Assembly (NCBI GenBank): GCA_013298455.1
Contig: JAAFHR010000034.1
Location: 1 to 13,698 of the forward strand
Length of the DNA: 13,698 bases
Source of the DNA: Betaproteobacteria bacterium
GTDB taxonomy: Bacteria > Pseudomonadota > Gammaproteobacteria > Burkholderiales > Casimicrobiaceae
Direction: 5' to 3'
The translations under genes were made by a program, and so were the position numbers. Below are positions 7,192-13,116 of the stretch, piece after piece. Positions within the stretch are counted from its first letter, which is position 1. The number at the start of each line of letters is the position of its first letter. Below the pieces are notes generated by a model. The model was given only the letters and a program-made list of their open reading frames with translations. It did no database searches and was not told the origin of the DNA.

Positions 7192-7961
7192 GCCGCGCTG
7201 TCACGCTGCTTCCCGTACTTTTGAGCCTCTTGACGCTGAGTGTGCCAGCGACGCGCGCCGTTGCTGCAGCGCCTGAACCAGATGCTCCGGTCGCTACAAA
7301 TCGAGCGGCGCAGATTGATCGATGGCGAGTACATGCTGATGCAGGTCGCGATGAGCAGGCGCTTCAAAGTTTGCTGATTTACGCTCGTCAAGGCGATTCT
7401 CGAGCTGCACGAGCAGCGGGCAGCGTACTTAGCCGCCGCACCGAGCGCACAGTGGCCCTTGATGGACTGCGGTGGCTAGAGCGCGCTGCAGTGGCCGGAG
7501 ACGTTGAAGCGGCAGTGGAACTGGGGCGCGTATTTTTGTTCGGGCGGCCTGCCATTGAAGTTGATTTACCCAAAGCCAAGGCTTGGTTCGAGCGCGCCAA
7601 TCCCACAGCCAATGGCATCGCGGCGTATTACCTAGGTGTCATCGCGATGCGACGCTCCGATGACGCCAGTGCTGTGAAAACCGCTCTGACCCACTTTGAA
7701 ATCGCAGCAAATCTCGGCGTGTCCGATGCGATGTATCGGCTTGGAAACGTCTACGCGCTCGGGGTCGGGGCGGAACCCAATCCGCAGCTTGCGATGCGCT
7801 GGTATTTGAGGGCGGCCGCGAGCGAACATCCTCTGGCGATTCAGGAAATTGCGCAGGCCTATGCCCGAGGCGACACACTGCTGCCACAAAGCGATTTCCA
7901 ATCCAGCGTGATGCGAGAAGCCATGTCACACGCGCTTCGACATGCCAAATCCTTGCCGTAA
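7188..7961 (+). CDS. Secreted Sel1-repeat (TPR-like) protein, function unknown
   Basis: The protein has 257 residues. It starts with a signal peptide (MSRAVTLLPVLLSLLTLSVP to about AVAAA, residue 28), so it is probably periplasmic. Most of the rest is alpha-helical Sel1-like repeats, recognisable as GLRWLERAAVAGDVEAAVEL, then KAKAWFERA with AAYYLGVIAM, and LTHFEIAANLGVSDAMYRLG with AMRWYLRAAASEHPLA. Such repeats usually serve as protein-binding scaffolds and carry no catalytic residues. The ATG is embedded in the cpdB stop (ATGA), so the two are very likely cotranslated, and the partner may be the CpdB lipoprotein or another envelope protein. That role is inferred only. It is the last gene before the pst regulatory region. 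Confidence 0.8.
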   Translation: MSRAVTLLPVLLSLLTLSVPATRAVAAAPEPDAPVATNRAAQIDRWRVHADAGRDEQALQSLLIYARQGDSRAARAAGSVLSRRTERTVALDGLRWLERAAVAGDVEAAVELGRVFLFGRPAIEVDLPKAKAWFERANPTANGIAAYYLGVIAMRRSDDASAVKTALTHFEIAANLGVSDAMYRLGNVYALGVGAEPNPQLAMRWYLRAAASEHPLAIQEIAQAYARGDTLLPQSDFQSSVMREAMSHALRHAKSLP

Positions 7962-7992
7962 AAAGCAAGTAGCTGGGTTTAACAGCTTTATT

Positions 7993-8036
7993 GACGTAAA
8001 TCATATTATTTATGGGATTTACGTCGTTTTATTCTG
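7993..8036 (+). terminator. Perfect inverted repeat before pstS, probable terminator
   Basis: GACGTAAATC (7993-8002) and GATTTACGTC (8016-8025) form a perfect 10-bp inverted repeat around a 13-nt AT-rich loop, followed by GTTTTATTCTG. It lies 31 nt after the Sel1 gene stop, the expected place for a terminator. The stem is AT-rich and the T-tract is interrupted, so a regulator binding site is an alternative. A minor hairpin (AGCTG 7971-7975 with CAGCT 7983-7987) precedes it. Confidence 0.5.
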
Positions 8037-8233
8037 TTTTTGAAGGAACGCTCCAATCATCCGTAACCCATATTTCATTGGGTTTCGAGAAAACAGCTGT
8101 TACCGAGATGGCTGGCTAGGGGTATTCCTCCAGATAATGAAATACCACTGTAACAATCGCTCGCAACAATTCATGGGCTAGAAAAGAGAAGGGTTTTCTT
8201 CTCCTCCTCACACTGAACCCATAAGGATTCATC
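8026..8233 (+). promoter_or_regulatory. pstS upstream regulatory region
   Basis: This is gene-free, AT-rich sequence. The best -10 candidate is GATAAT at 8133-8138, bracketed by GGTATT (8121-8126) and AATACC (8141-8146). No -35 consensus sits 17 bp upstream, as expected for an activator-dependent promoter. I see no canonical GTCA-N7-GTCA Pho box. Half-site-like sequences are CTGTTAC (8097-8103), CTGTAAC (8148-8154) and the weak pair CCGTAAC-CCAT-ATTTCAT (8061-8078). The pstS Shine-Dalgarno AAGGA (8223-8227) lies 6 nt before the start. Confidence 0.4.
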
Positions 8234-9271
8234 ATGCGAATGACAAAAAAATTATTGACCGGTTTCGCTGCGGCCACGGCTGCTGCGATTTCGATGTCCG
8301 CCGCCGCGCAAACGATTACTGGCGCTGGCGCAACGTTCCCGTTTCCGATCTACGCGAAATGGGCTGACGAATACAAGAAAACGACCAACGTATCGATGAA
8401 CTATCAATCGATCGGCTCGGGTGGCGGCATCAAGCAAATTCAATCGAAAACGGTTGATTTCGGCGCGAGCGATATGCCCATGAAGGCAGAAGATCTCGCC
8501 AAAGACGGCTTGATTCAGTTCCCCGCGATCATCGGCGGCGTGGTGCCAGTGACCAACATGGACAGCGTCAAACCGGGCGAAATGAAGCTCACCGGCCCCG
8601 TACTCGCTGACATCTATCTCGGCAAAATCAAAAACTGGAACGACAAAGCGATCACCGATTTGAACCCCGGTTTGAAGCTTGACGGCCCTATCACGGTGGT
8701 ACGCCGCTCGGATGGTTCGGGCACGACGTTCCTTTTCGTGGATTACCTCTCGAAAATCTCGCCTGAGTGGAAGACGAAAGTTGGCGTGGGCACGGCGGTC
8801 AGCTGGCCTGAGGGTGTGGGCGGCAAGGGCAACGAAGGTGTCGCTCAATACGTGCAGCGCATCAAGGGTTCGATCGGTTACGTGGAATACGCGTATGCCA
8901 AGAAAAACAAACTTGATCACATCCAACTCAAGAATCGCGATGGTCAGTTTGTGCAGCCTGACGACACCACCTTTGCCGCTGCGTCTGCTGGCGCTGACTG
9001 GAAAGGCACACCCGGCATGGGCGTGATCCTGACCGATCAAGCGGGTGCGAAGAGCTGGCCGATGACAGGTGCTTCGTTCATTCTGATGCACAAGTCGCAA
9101 GCCAAACCAGAAGCTGGCAAAGAAGTCATCAAGTTCTTTGACTGGGCGCTCAAAAACGGCCAGAAATCAGCTGCTGAGCTCGACTACGTTCCGCTGCCAC
9201 CAGCAACGGTATCGTTGATCCAAGCAGAATGGAAAAAGATCACCGATGCCTCTGGCAAAGCGATTTACTAA
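8234..9271 (+). CDS. pstS: Phosphate ABC transporter, periplasmic phosphate-binding protein PstS
   Basis: PstS captures inorganic phosphate in the periplasm and hands it to the PstCA channel. The 345 residues begin with a signal peptide (MRMTKKLLTGFAAATAAAIS, cleaved near MSAAA, about residue 25), then ITGAGATFPFPIYAKW, the typical mature N-terminus. Phosphate-binding positions known from E. coli are present: Thr34 in AGATFP, Ser62 in GSGGG, Asp80 in FGASDMP, and Arg158, Ser162 and Thr164 in RRSDGSGTTF. The C-terminal lobe has SIGYVEYAYA and WPMTGASFIL. An in-frame ATG at 8240 is an alternative start, but AAGGA 6 nt upstream supports 8234. It is the first gene of a complete pst operon, with a 143-nt gap holding stem-loops before pstC. 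The gene is intact. Confidence 0.98.
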   Translation: MRMTKKLLTGFAAATAAAISMSAAAQTITGAGATFPFPIYAKWADEYKKTTNVSMNYQSIGSGGGIKQIQSKTVDFGASDMPMKAEDLAKDGLIQFPAIIGGVVPVTNMDSVKPGEMKLTGPVLADIYLGKIKNWNDKAITDLNPGLKLDGPITVVRRSDGSGTTFLFVDYLSKISPEWKTKVGVGTAVSWPEGVGGKGNEGVAQYVQRIKGSIGYVEYAYAKKNKLDHIQLKNRDGQFVQPDDTTFAAASAGADWKGTPGMGVILTDQAGAKSWPMTGASFILMHKSQAKPEAGKEVIKFFDWALKNGQKSAAELDYVPLPPATVSLIQAEWKKITDASGKAIY

Positions 9272-9286
9272 TCGTCGATTGAACCT

Positions 9287-9316
9287 GATGAACGCAATGC
9301 ATCCGTCGCGTTCATC
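9287..9316 (+). other. Stem-loop 1 between pstS and pstC
   Basis: GATGAACGC (9287-9295) pairs perfectly with GCGTTCATC (9308-9316) across 12 nt. No T-run follows, so it is more likely an RNA-stabilising or partial-termination structure that helps PstS outnumber the membrane subunits. The role is inferred. Confidence 0.5.
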
Positions 9317-9332
9317 CCTGTGATCCCCGGTG

Positions 9333-9387
9333 CGGCTCTGACTCGCAACAGACTCCGATTCGTCGAGACTGATTGCGCTCAGAGCCG
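9333..9387 (+). other. Stem-loop 2 between pstS and pstC
   Basis: CGGCTCTGA (9333-9341) pairs perfectly with TCAGAGCCG (9379-9387) across a 37-nt loop. It ends 27 nt before the pstC start. No T-run follows. It could fold as a long hairpin in the intercistronic mRNA. Confidence 0.4.
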
Positions 9388-9414
9388 TGTCGTTTACAGA
9401 GAATAGAAAAAGAC

Positions 9415-10356
9415 ATGTCTCACTCCAATAGCTTCGCGCGGCAAGATGCCATCTTTGCGCGAGTCACGCAGTTTTTTGCGCTCATTGTGTTGGCAACACT
9501 GGTTGGGATCATCGCCACGCTGGTGATCGGCTCATGGCAAACATTGACGCAGACCGGTCCAAAGTTTTTTGTCTCCGACGTTTGGGATCCGGTGCGCAGC
9601 TTATTTGGCGGCATGGCCCCACTCTGGGGCACGCTGATCACAGCAACGATTGCGCTGATTGTGGGCGTGCCATTGAGCTTCGGCATCGCGATCTTTTTGA
9701 CTGAGATGTGCCCACCCGCATTGAAGCGCCCGCTCGGTACGGCCGTTGAATTACTCGCGGCGATCCCATCGATCATTTACGGCATGTGGGGTTTGTTTAT
9801 CCTCACGCCGCTCATCGCATCGATTCAACCCACACTCACCGCAACGCTTGGAAAGATCCCGTTGATCGGCGTGATTTTTCAAGGCCCGCCGATGGGCATT
9901 GGCGTGCTCACGGCGGGTTTGATTTTGTCGGTGATGGTGATTCCGTTTATCGCGGCGGTGATGCGCGATGTGTTTGACACCACGCCGGCAATTTTGAAAG
10001 AGTCTGCGTATGGCTTGGGCGCGACCACGTGGGAAGTCGTCTGGAACGTAGTGTTGCCGTACACCAAAACCGGTGTGATCGGCGGCATCATGCTGGGCCT
10101 CGGTCGTGCGCTGGGTGAGACGATGGCCGTCACCTTTGTCATCGGCAACGCGTACAACATCTCGATGAAGCTCTTTGAGCCGGGCAACTCGATTGCCTCG
10201 TCGCTCGCCAATGAATTCAATGAAGCCTCCGATCCGGCGCATCTGTCGGCGCTGATCACCTTGGGCTTAACGCTGTTTGCGCTGTCGTTTGTGGTGCTGG
10301 CCCTCTCGCGCTGGCTTCTAAGCTCGCTGACCGCAAAAGAAGGGAAGCGCACATGA
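9415..10356 (+). CDS. pstC: Phosphate ABC transporter permease PstC
   Basis: PstC is one half of the inner-membrane channel for phosphate. I chose the ATG at 9415 (313 residues, MSHSNSFARQDAIFARVTQ), which fits the family; the frame extends upstream through non-ATG starts with no conserved sequence and across stem-loop 2. The region before it is purine-rich (AGAAAAAGA) rather than a clear Shine-Dalgarno. About six membrane segments are visible, including FFALIVLATLVGIIATLVIG, LWGTLITATIALIVGVPLSF, ELLAAIPSIIYGMWGLFIL and a final LGLTLFALSFVVLALSRWLL. The EAA loop that contacts PstB is around residues 195-215 (ESAYGLGATTWEVVW), followed by GRALGETMAV. The stop overlaps pstA as ATGA. The gene is intact. 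Confidence 0.96.
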   Translation: MSHSNSFARQDAIFARVTQFFALIVLATLVGIIATLVIGSWQTLTQTGPKFFVSDVWDPVRSLFGGMAPLWGTLITATIALIVGVPLSFGIAIFLTEMCPPALKRPLGTAVELLAAIPSIIYGMWGLFILTPLIASIQPTLTATLGKIPLIGVIFQGPPMGIGVLTAGLILSVMVIPFIAAVMRDVFDTTPAILKESAYGLGATTWEVVWNVVLPYTKTGVIGGIMLGLGRALGETMAVTFVIGNAYNISMKLFEPGNSIASSLANEFNEASDPAHLSALITLGLTLFALSFVVLALSRWLLSSLTAKEGKRT

Positions 10357-11213
10357 GCAGCAAAGCACTCGCCGCGAACCCCATTTACAAGCGCCGCTTG
10401 TGGGTCAATCGCTTCAACATGACGATGTCGTTCTTGACGATGGCCATCGGCATGACGTTTTTGATTTGGATTTTGATCACGCTGTTTGGCAAAGGCTTTG
10501 CGGCCTTTGGCACAGCGCTCTTCACGCAAATGACGCCACCACCGGGAGCAGAAGGCGGCTTAGCCAATGCGATTTTTGGGAGCATCATGATCGTAGGCGC
10601 GGCGATTTTTATCGCCACACCGATTGGCATCATGACCGGTATTTATCTAGCTGAAGTGGGGCGCGATAACCGCATCGCCAAACTCACTCGCTTCATCAAC
10701 GACATCCTGCTCTCCGCGCCGTCGATTGTGATCGGTCTATTTGTTTACGCGGTAATCGTGGCGCAGCTCAAACATTACTCGGGTTGGGCGGGTGCGGTGG
10801 CGCTGGCGATCATCGCGGTGCCCGTTGTGGTTCGCACCACCGAGACGATGCTGCTTTTGGTGCCCAACAGCATGCGTGAAGCGGCGGTAGCGCTGGGTGC
10901 GCCGCAGTGGCGCGTGGTGACGATGGTGACCCTGCGTGCAGTCAAAGGCGGTGTGGTGACCGGCGTGCTCTTGGCGCTGGCACGCATTTCCGGCGAGACA
11001 GCGCCGCTCTTATTTACGGCGCTGAACAACCAATTCTGGAGCACGGACATGAGTGCGCCAATGGCCAATCTTCCAGTGGTCATTTTCCAGTTTGCGATGA
11101 GCCCCTATGAAGAGTGGCAGCAGTTGGCTTGGGGCGGTGCGCTCTTGATCACATTAGCGGTGTTGGTGCTCAACATCATTGCGCGGGTTTTGTTCCGCCA
11201 AAAATCGAATTAG
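10353..11213 (+). CDS. pstA: Phosphate ABC transporter permease PstA
   Basis: PstA is the second inner-membrane half of the phosphate channel, pairing with PstC above the PstB ATPase dimer. It has 286 residues, normal for the family. Membrane segments include NMTMSFLTMAIGMTFLIWIL, IFGSIMIVGAAIFIATPIGI with MTGIYLAEVG after it, ILLSAPSIVIGLFVYAVIVA and a final GGALLITLAVLVLNIIARVL. The cytoplasmic EAA loop (REAAVALGAPQWRVV, about residues 174-190) and ARISGETAPLLFTA are both conserved. It starts inside the pstC stop (ATGA), so subunit synthesis is probably coupled one to one. A 14-nt gap with AGGGGA separates it from pstB. Confidence 0.96.
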   Translation: MSSKALAANPIYKRRLWVNRFNMTMSFLTMAIGMTFLIWILITLFGKGFAAFGTALFTQMTPPPGAEGGLANAIFGSIMIVGAAIFIATPIGIMTGIYLAEVGRDNRIAKLTRFINDILLSAPSIVIGLFVYAVIVAQLKHYSGWAGAVALAIIAVPVVVRTTETMLLLVPNSMREAAVALGAPQWRVVTMVTLRAVKGGVVTGVLLALARISGETAPLLFTALNNQFWSTDMSAPMANLPVVIFQFAMSPYEEWQQLAWGGALLITLAVLVLNIIARVLFRQKSN

Positions 11214-11227
11214 TAGGGGATTAGAAC

Positions 11228-12028
11228 ATGGCATTTCAAGTCAGCTTGGGCGAAAACGCGGCGGCGGTCGCGAGCGACACAAAAATTGAGCTCAAGAACG
11301 TCAATTTTTTCTACGGTGGTTTTCAGGGCCTGCGCGACATTTCGCTCAAGATTCCCGAGAAGCAAGTGACAGCGTTTATCGGCCCTTCGGGTTGCGGTAA
11401 ATCGACGCTGCTTCGCACGCTCAACCGGATGTATTCGCTCTATCCCGGCCAACGTGCCGAGGGCGAAATCCTGTTTAACGGCGAGAACGTGCTCGATCCG
11501 AAACACGATCTAAACGCGCTTCGCGGTGCGATTGGCATGGTGTTTCAGAAGCCAACGCCGTTTCCGATGTCGATCTATGACAACATCGCCTTTGGTGTGA
11601 AACTCTACGAGAGCCTATCGAAAAGCGAGATGGATGATCGCGTGGAGTGGGCGCTCAACAAGGCAGCGCTGTGGAACGAAGCGAAAGACAAGCTCACGCA
11701 AAGTGGTCTGTCGCTTTCAGGCGGTCAACAGCAGCGCCTGTGCATCGCTCGCGGTATCGCTGTAAAACCGGAGGTGCTGCTCCTTGATGAGCCCACGTCC
11801 GCACTCGATCCGATTTCGACGGCGCGGATCGAAGAGCTGGTGAGTGAGCTTCGAAAGGATTACACGATTGTGATCGTGACGCACAACATGCAACAAGCTG
11901 CGCGTGTGTCGCAACACACGGCCTACATGTACTTGGGTGAGCTCATCGAATTCACGCCCACGGCGCAAATTTTTGTGAAACCCAAGGATCGCCGGACTGA
12001 GGACTACATCACCGGGCGGTTTGGCTAA
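11228..12028 (+). CDS. pstB: Phosphate ABC transporter ATPase PstB
   Basis: PstB is the cytoplasmic ATPase that drives phosphate import through PstCA and, with PhoU, relays transport state to the PhoR sensor kinase in characterised systems. It has 266 residues with every ABC motif: Walker A GPSGCGKST (52-60), Q-loop VFQKPTPFP (Gln107), signature LSGGQ (163-167), Walker B VLLLDE (183-188) with D-loop SALDP, and switch His219 in THNM. The PstB-typical TPFPMSIYDNI follows the Q-loop, and the protein ends RRTEDYITGRFG, characteristic of the subfamily. AGGGGA (11215-11220) lies 7 nt before the ATG. A REP-like palindrome separates it from phoU. It appears fully functional. Confidence 0.98.
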   Translation: MAFQVSLGENAAAVASDTKIELKNVNFFYGGFQGLRDISLKIPEKQVTAFIGPSGCGKSTLLRTLNRMYSLYPGQRAEGEILFNGENVLDPKHDLNALRGAIGMVFQKPTPFPMSIYDNIAFGVKLYESLSKSEMDDRVEWALNKAALWNEAKDKLTQSGLSLSGGQQQRLCIARGIAVKPEVLLLDEPTSALDPISTARIEELVSELRKDYTIVIVTHNMQQAARVSQHTAYMYLGELIEFTPTAQIFVKPKDRRTEDYITGRFG

Positions 12029-12050
12029 CCAATACGCAGCTCACGCGAAC

Positions 12051-12120
12051 CCGTTCGGGCTGAGCCTGTCGAAGCCTTGGTGCAATGGCGCCAACCCTTC
12101 GACAAGCTCAAGGCGAACGG
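12051..12120. repeat. REP-like palindromic element between pstB and phoU
   Basis: A 29-nt left arm (12052-12080) and a 29-nt right arm (12091-12119) form an imperfect inverted repeat around a 10-nt loop. Both arms contain TGAGC-Y-TGTCGAAG, and about 24 of 29 positions agree, with mismatches at two compensating GG/CC blocks. Translations of this motif give the spurious peptide FALSLSKG, familiar from dispersed repeats in proteobacterial genomes. Only one copy pair is present here, so genome-wide repetition is inferred from recognition. It may stabilise pstB mRNA or act as a REP/BIME unit. Confidence 0.75.
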
Positions 12121-12217
12121 TAAGCTGGAATGGTGTTGCAAACCGTACAAAGCATCCACCGTTGAGCGCGCGCTGAGTCGCGCCGCACATTGACTCGCTC
12201 GATACCCGTTTTGATCG

Positions 12218-12222
12218 AAGGA
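12218..12222 (+). promoter_or_regulatory. Shine-Dalgarno that selects the phoU start
   Basis: AAGGA lies 6 nt before the ATG at 12229. The frame extends upstream to a TTG at 12190 without conserved sequence, so 12229 is the better start. Confidence 0.7.
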
Positions 12223-12228
12223 ACATTC

Positions 12229-12909
12229 ATGGAACACACCTCCAAGCAGTTTGAACAAGAACTCGAAGACATCCGCAGCGCGCTCCTGGCGATGGGTGGC
12301 ATCGTTGAAGCCCAATTAGAACGTGCGTTGCAGGCCATCGCATCGGGCGACAACGCGTTGGTCGAAGCGGTGATCCGCGAAGACAAACGCGTGAACGTGT
12401 TGCAGATGGACATTGATCGCATGGGGATGGAAACCATCGCGAAGCGCCAACCCGCAGCGGTCGATTTGCGCCAGATTTTGTGCACTATGCAAGCGGCTAA
12501 TGATCTAGAGCGCATTGGCGACGAGATCAAAAAAATCGCTGAACGTGCGCAGCAGTTTCAAACGAGCGAGCGCTTTCAAACGCTGCGGCTCAATGAAGTT
12601 CGCCAAATTGGCGTGCTCGCGTCGGGCATGCTCAAAGAGGCGCTCAATGCGTTTGCTCGTTTAGACGTGATCGCGGCGGGCGAAGTGATTGGCCGCGATA
12701 CGGCGGTTGATGAGGAATACGAGCGCATCATGCGGCTTTTGGTCACCTACATGATGGAAGATCCGCGCTGCATCACGGCGGGTATCGATGTGGCGTTTCT
12801 CGCCAAAGCGATCGAGCGCACTGCAGATCACACGAAAAACATCAGCGAATACGTCATCCATATCGTGCAAGGTCGCGATCCACGGCATGCGTCGAGTGTG
12901 AATTCGTAG
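12229..12909 (+). CDS. phoU: Phosphate signalling protein PhoU
   Basis: PhoU is a cytoplasmic, peripheral membrane protein that links PstSCAB activity to PhoR and represses the Pho regulon when phosphate is plentiful. The 226 residues from the ATG at 12229 form two repeated three-helix PhoU domains, roughly residues 8-110 and 122-220. Each ends in the metal-binding E-x-x-x-D motif: Glu94-Asp98 in NDLERIGDEIKKIAERA and Glu196-Asp200 in AIERTADHTKNISEYVIHIV. The N-terminus MEHTSKQFEQELEDIR is typical of proteobacterial PhoU. It is the last gene of the pst cluster, and phoB/phoR do not follow as they do in several relatives. A hairpin lies about 80 nt downstream. The gene is intact. Confidence 0.97.
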   Translation: MEHTSKQFEQELEDIRSALLAMGGIVEAQLERALQAIASGDNALVEAVIREDKRVNVLQMDIDRMGMETIAKRQPAAVDLRQILCTMQAANDLERIGDEIKKIAERAQQFQTSERFQTLRLNEVRQIGVLASGMLKEALNAFARLDVIAAGEVIGRDTAVDEEYERIMRLLVTYMMEDPRCITAGIDVAFLAKAIERTADHTKNISEYVIHIVQGRDPRHASSVNS

Positions 12910-12947
12910 TATCCGCTTGTTAGGCGATTGCCAAGCTCTGTATGGGC

Positions 12948-12977
12948 TTGAAACGATTTACTGCGATTGTCGATAAT
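12948..12977 (+). promoter_or_regulatory. Possible sigma70 promoter upstream of rsmB
   Basis: TTGAAA (12948-12953) and GATAAT (12972-12977) each match the consensus at 5 of 6 positions, with an 18-bp spacer. Transcription would start just before the hairpin at 12989-13020 and run towards rsmB. It could serve rsmB or a short RNA. It is supported by sequence match only. Confidence 0.35.
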
Positions 12978-12988
12978 TGTTGAAATTC

Positions 12989-13020
12989 GCTTGAAGCCCC
13001 GGCGTATTGGGGCTTTAAGC
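12989..13020 (+). terminator. Hairpin after phoU, probable terminator
   Basis: GCTTGAAGCCCC (12989-13000) pairs with GGGGCTTTAAGC (13009-13020) as a 12-bp stem with one G-T wobble and an 8-nt loop. It is followed only by ATTTC, so the T-tract is poor. It is well placed to end the pst-phoU transcript. The rest of the 12910-13116 gap shows nothing beyond the possible promoter. Confidence 0.55.
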
Positions 13021-13116
13021 ATTTCAGCTGATGGCATGCGTTAAACTCGTACTTCCCTTTGCTCCATTGCGGCCGTGCGGCATCTTTGCCCCGCCTCGCA
13101 ACACACCTTTTCAGCG

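Noticed and set aside
8061..8078. CCGTAAC-CCAT-ATTTCAT as a pstS Pho box
   Set aside because: It matches the CTGTCAT halves at only 4 and 5 of 7 positions and lies more than 50 bp from the best -10, so I mention it but do not call it.
8252..9100. Minus-strand open frame of 282 codons opposite pstS
   Set aside because: It lies entirely antisense to a clearly real gene, has a low-complexity Arg/His-rich composition typical of antisense frames in GC-rich DNA, and shows no recognisable domain.
9751..10529. Long minus-strand frames opposite pstC/pstA
   Set aside because: They are antisense shadows of conserved permease genes with Arg/His/Asn-rich composition.
12025..12315. Minus-strand frame containing FALSLSKG across the pstB-phoU gap
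   Set aside because: This peptide is the well-known spurious translation of the REP-like palindrome, not a protein.
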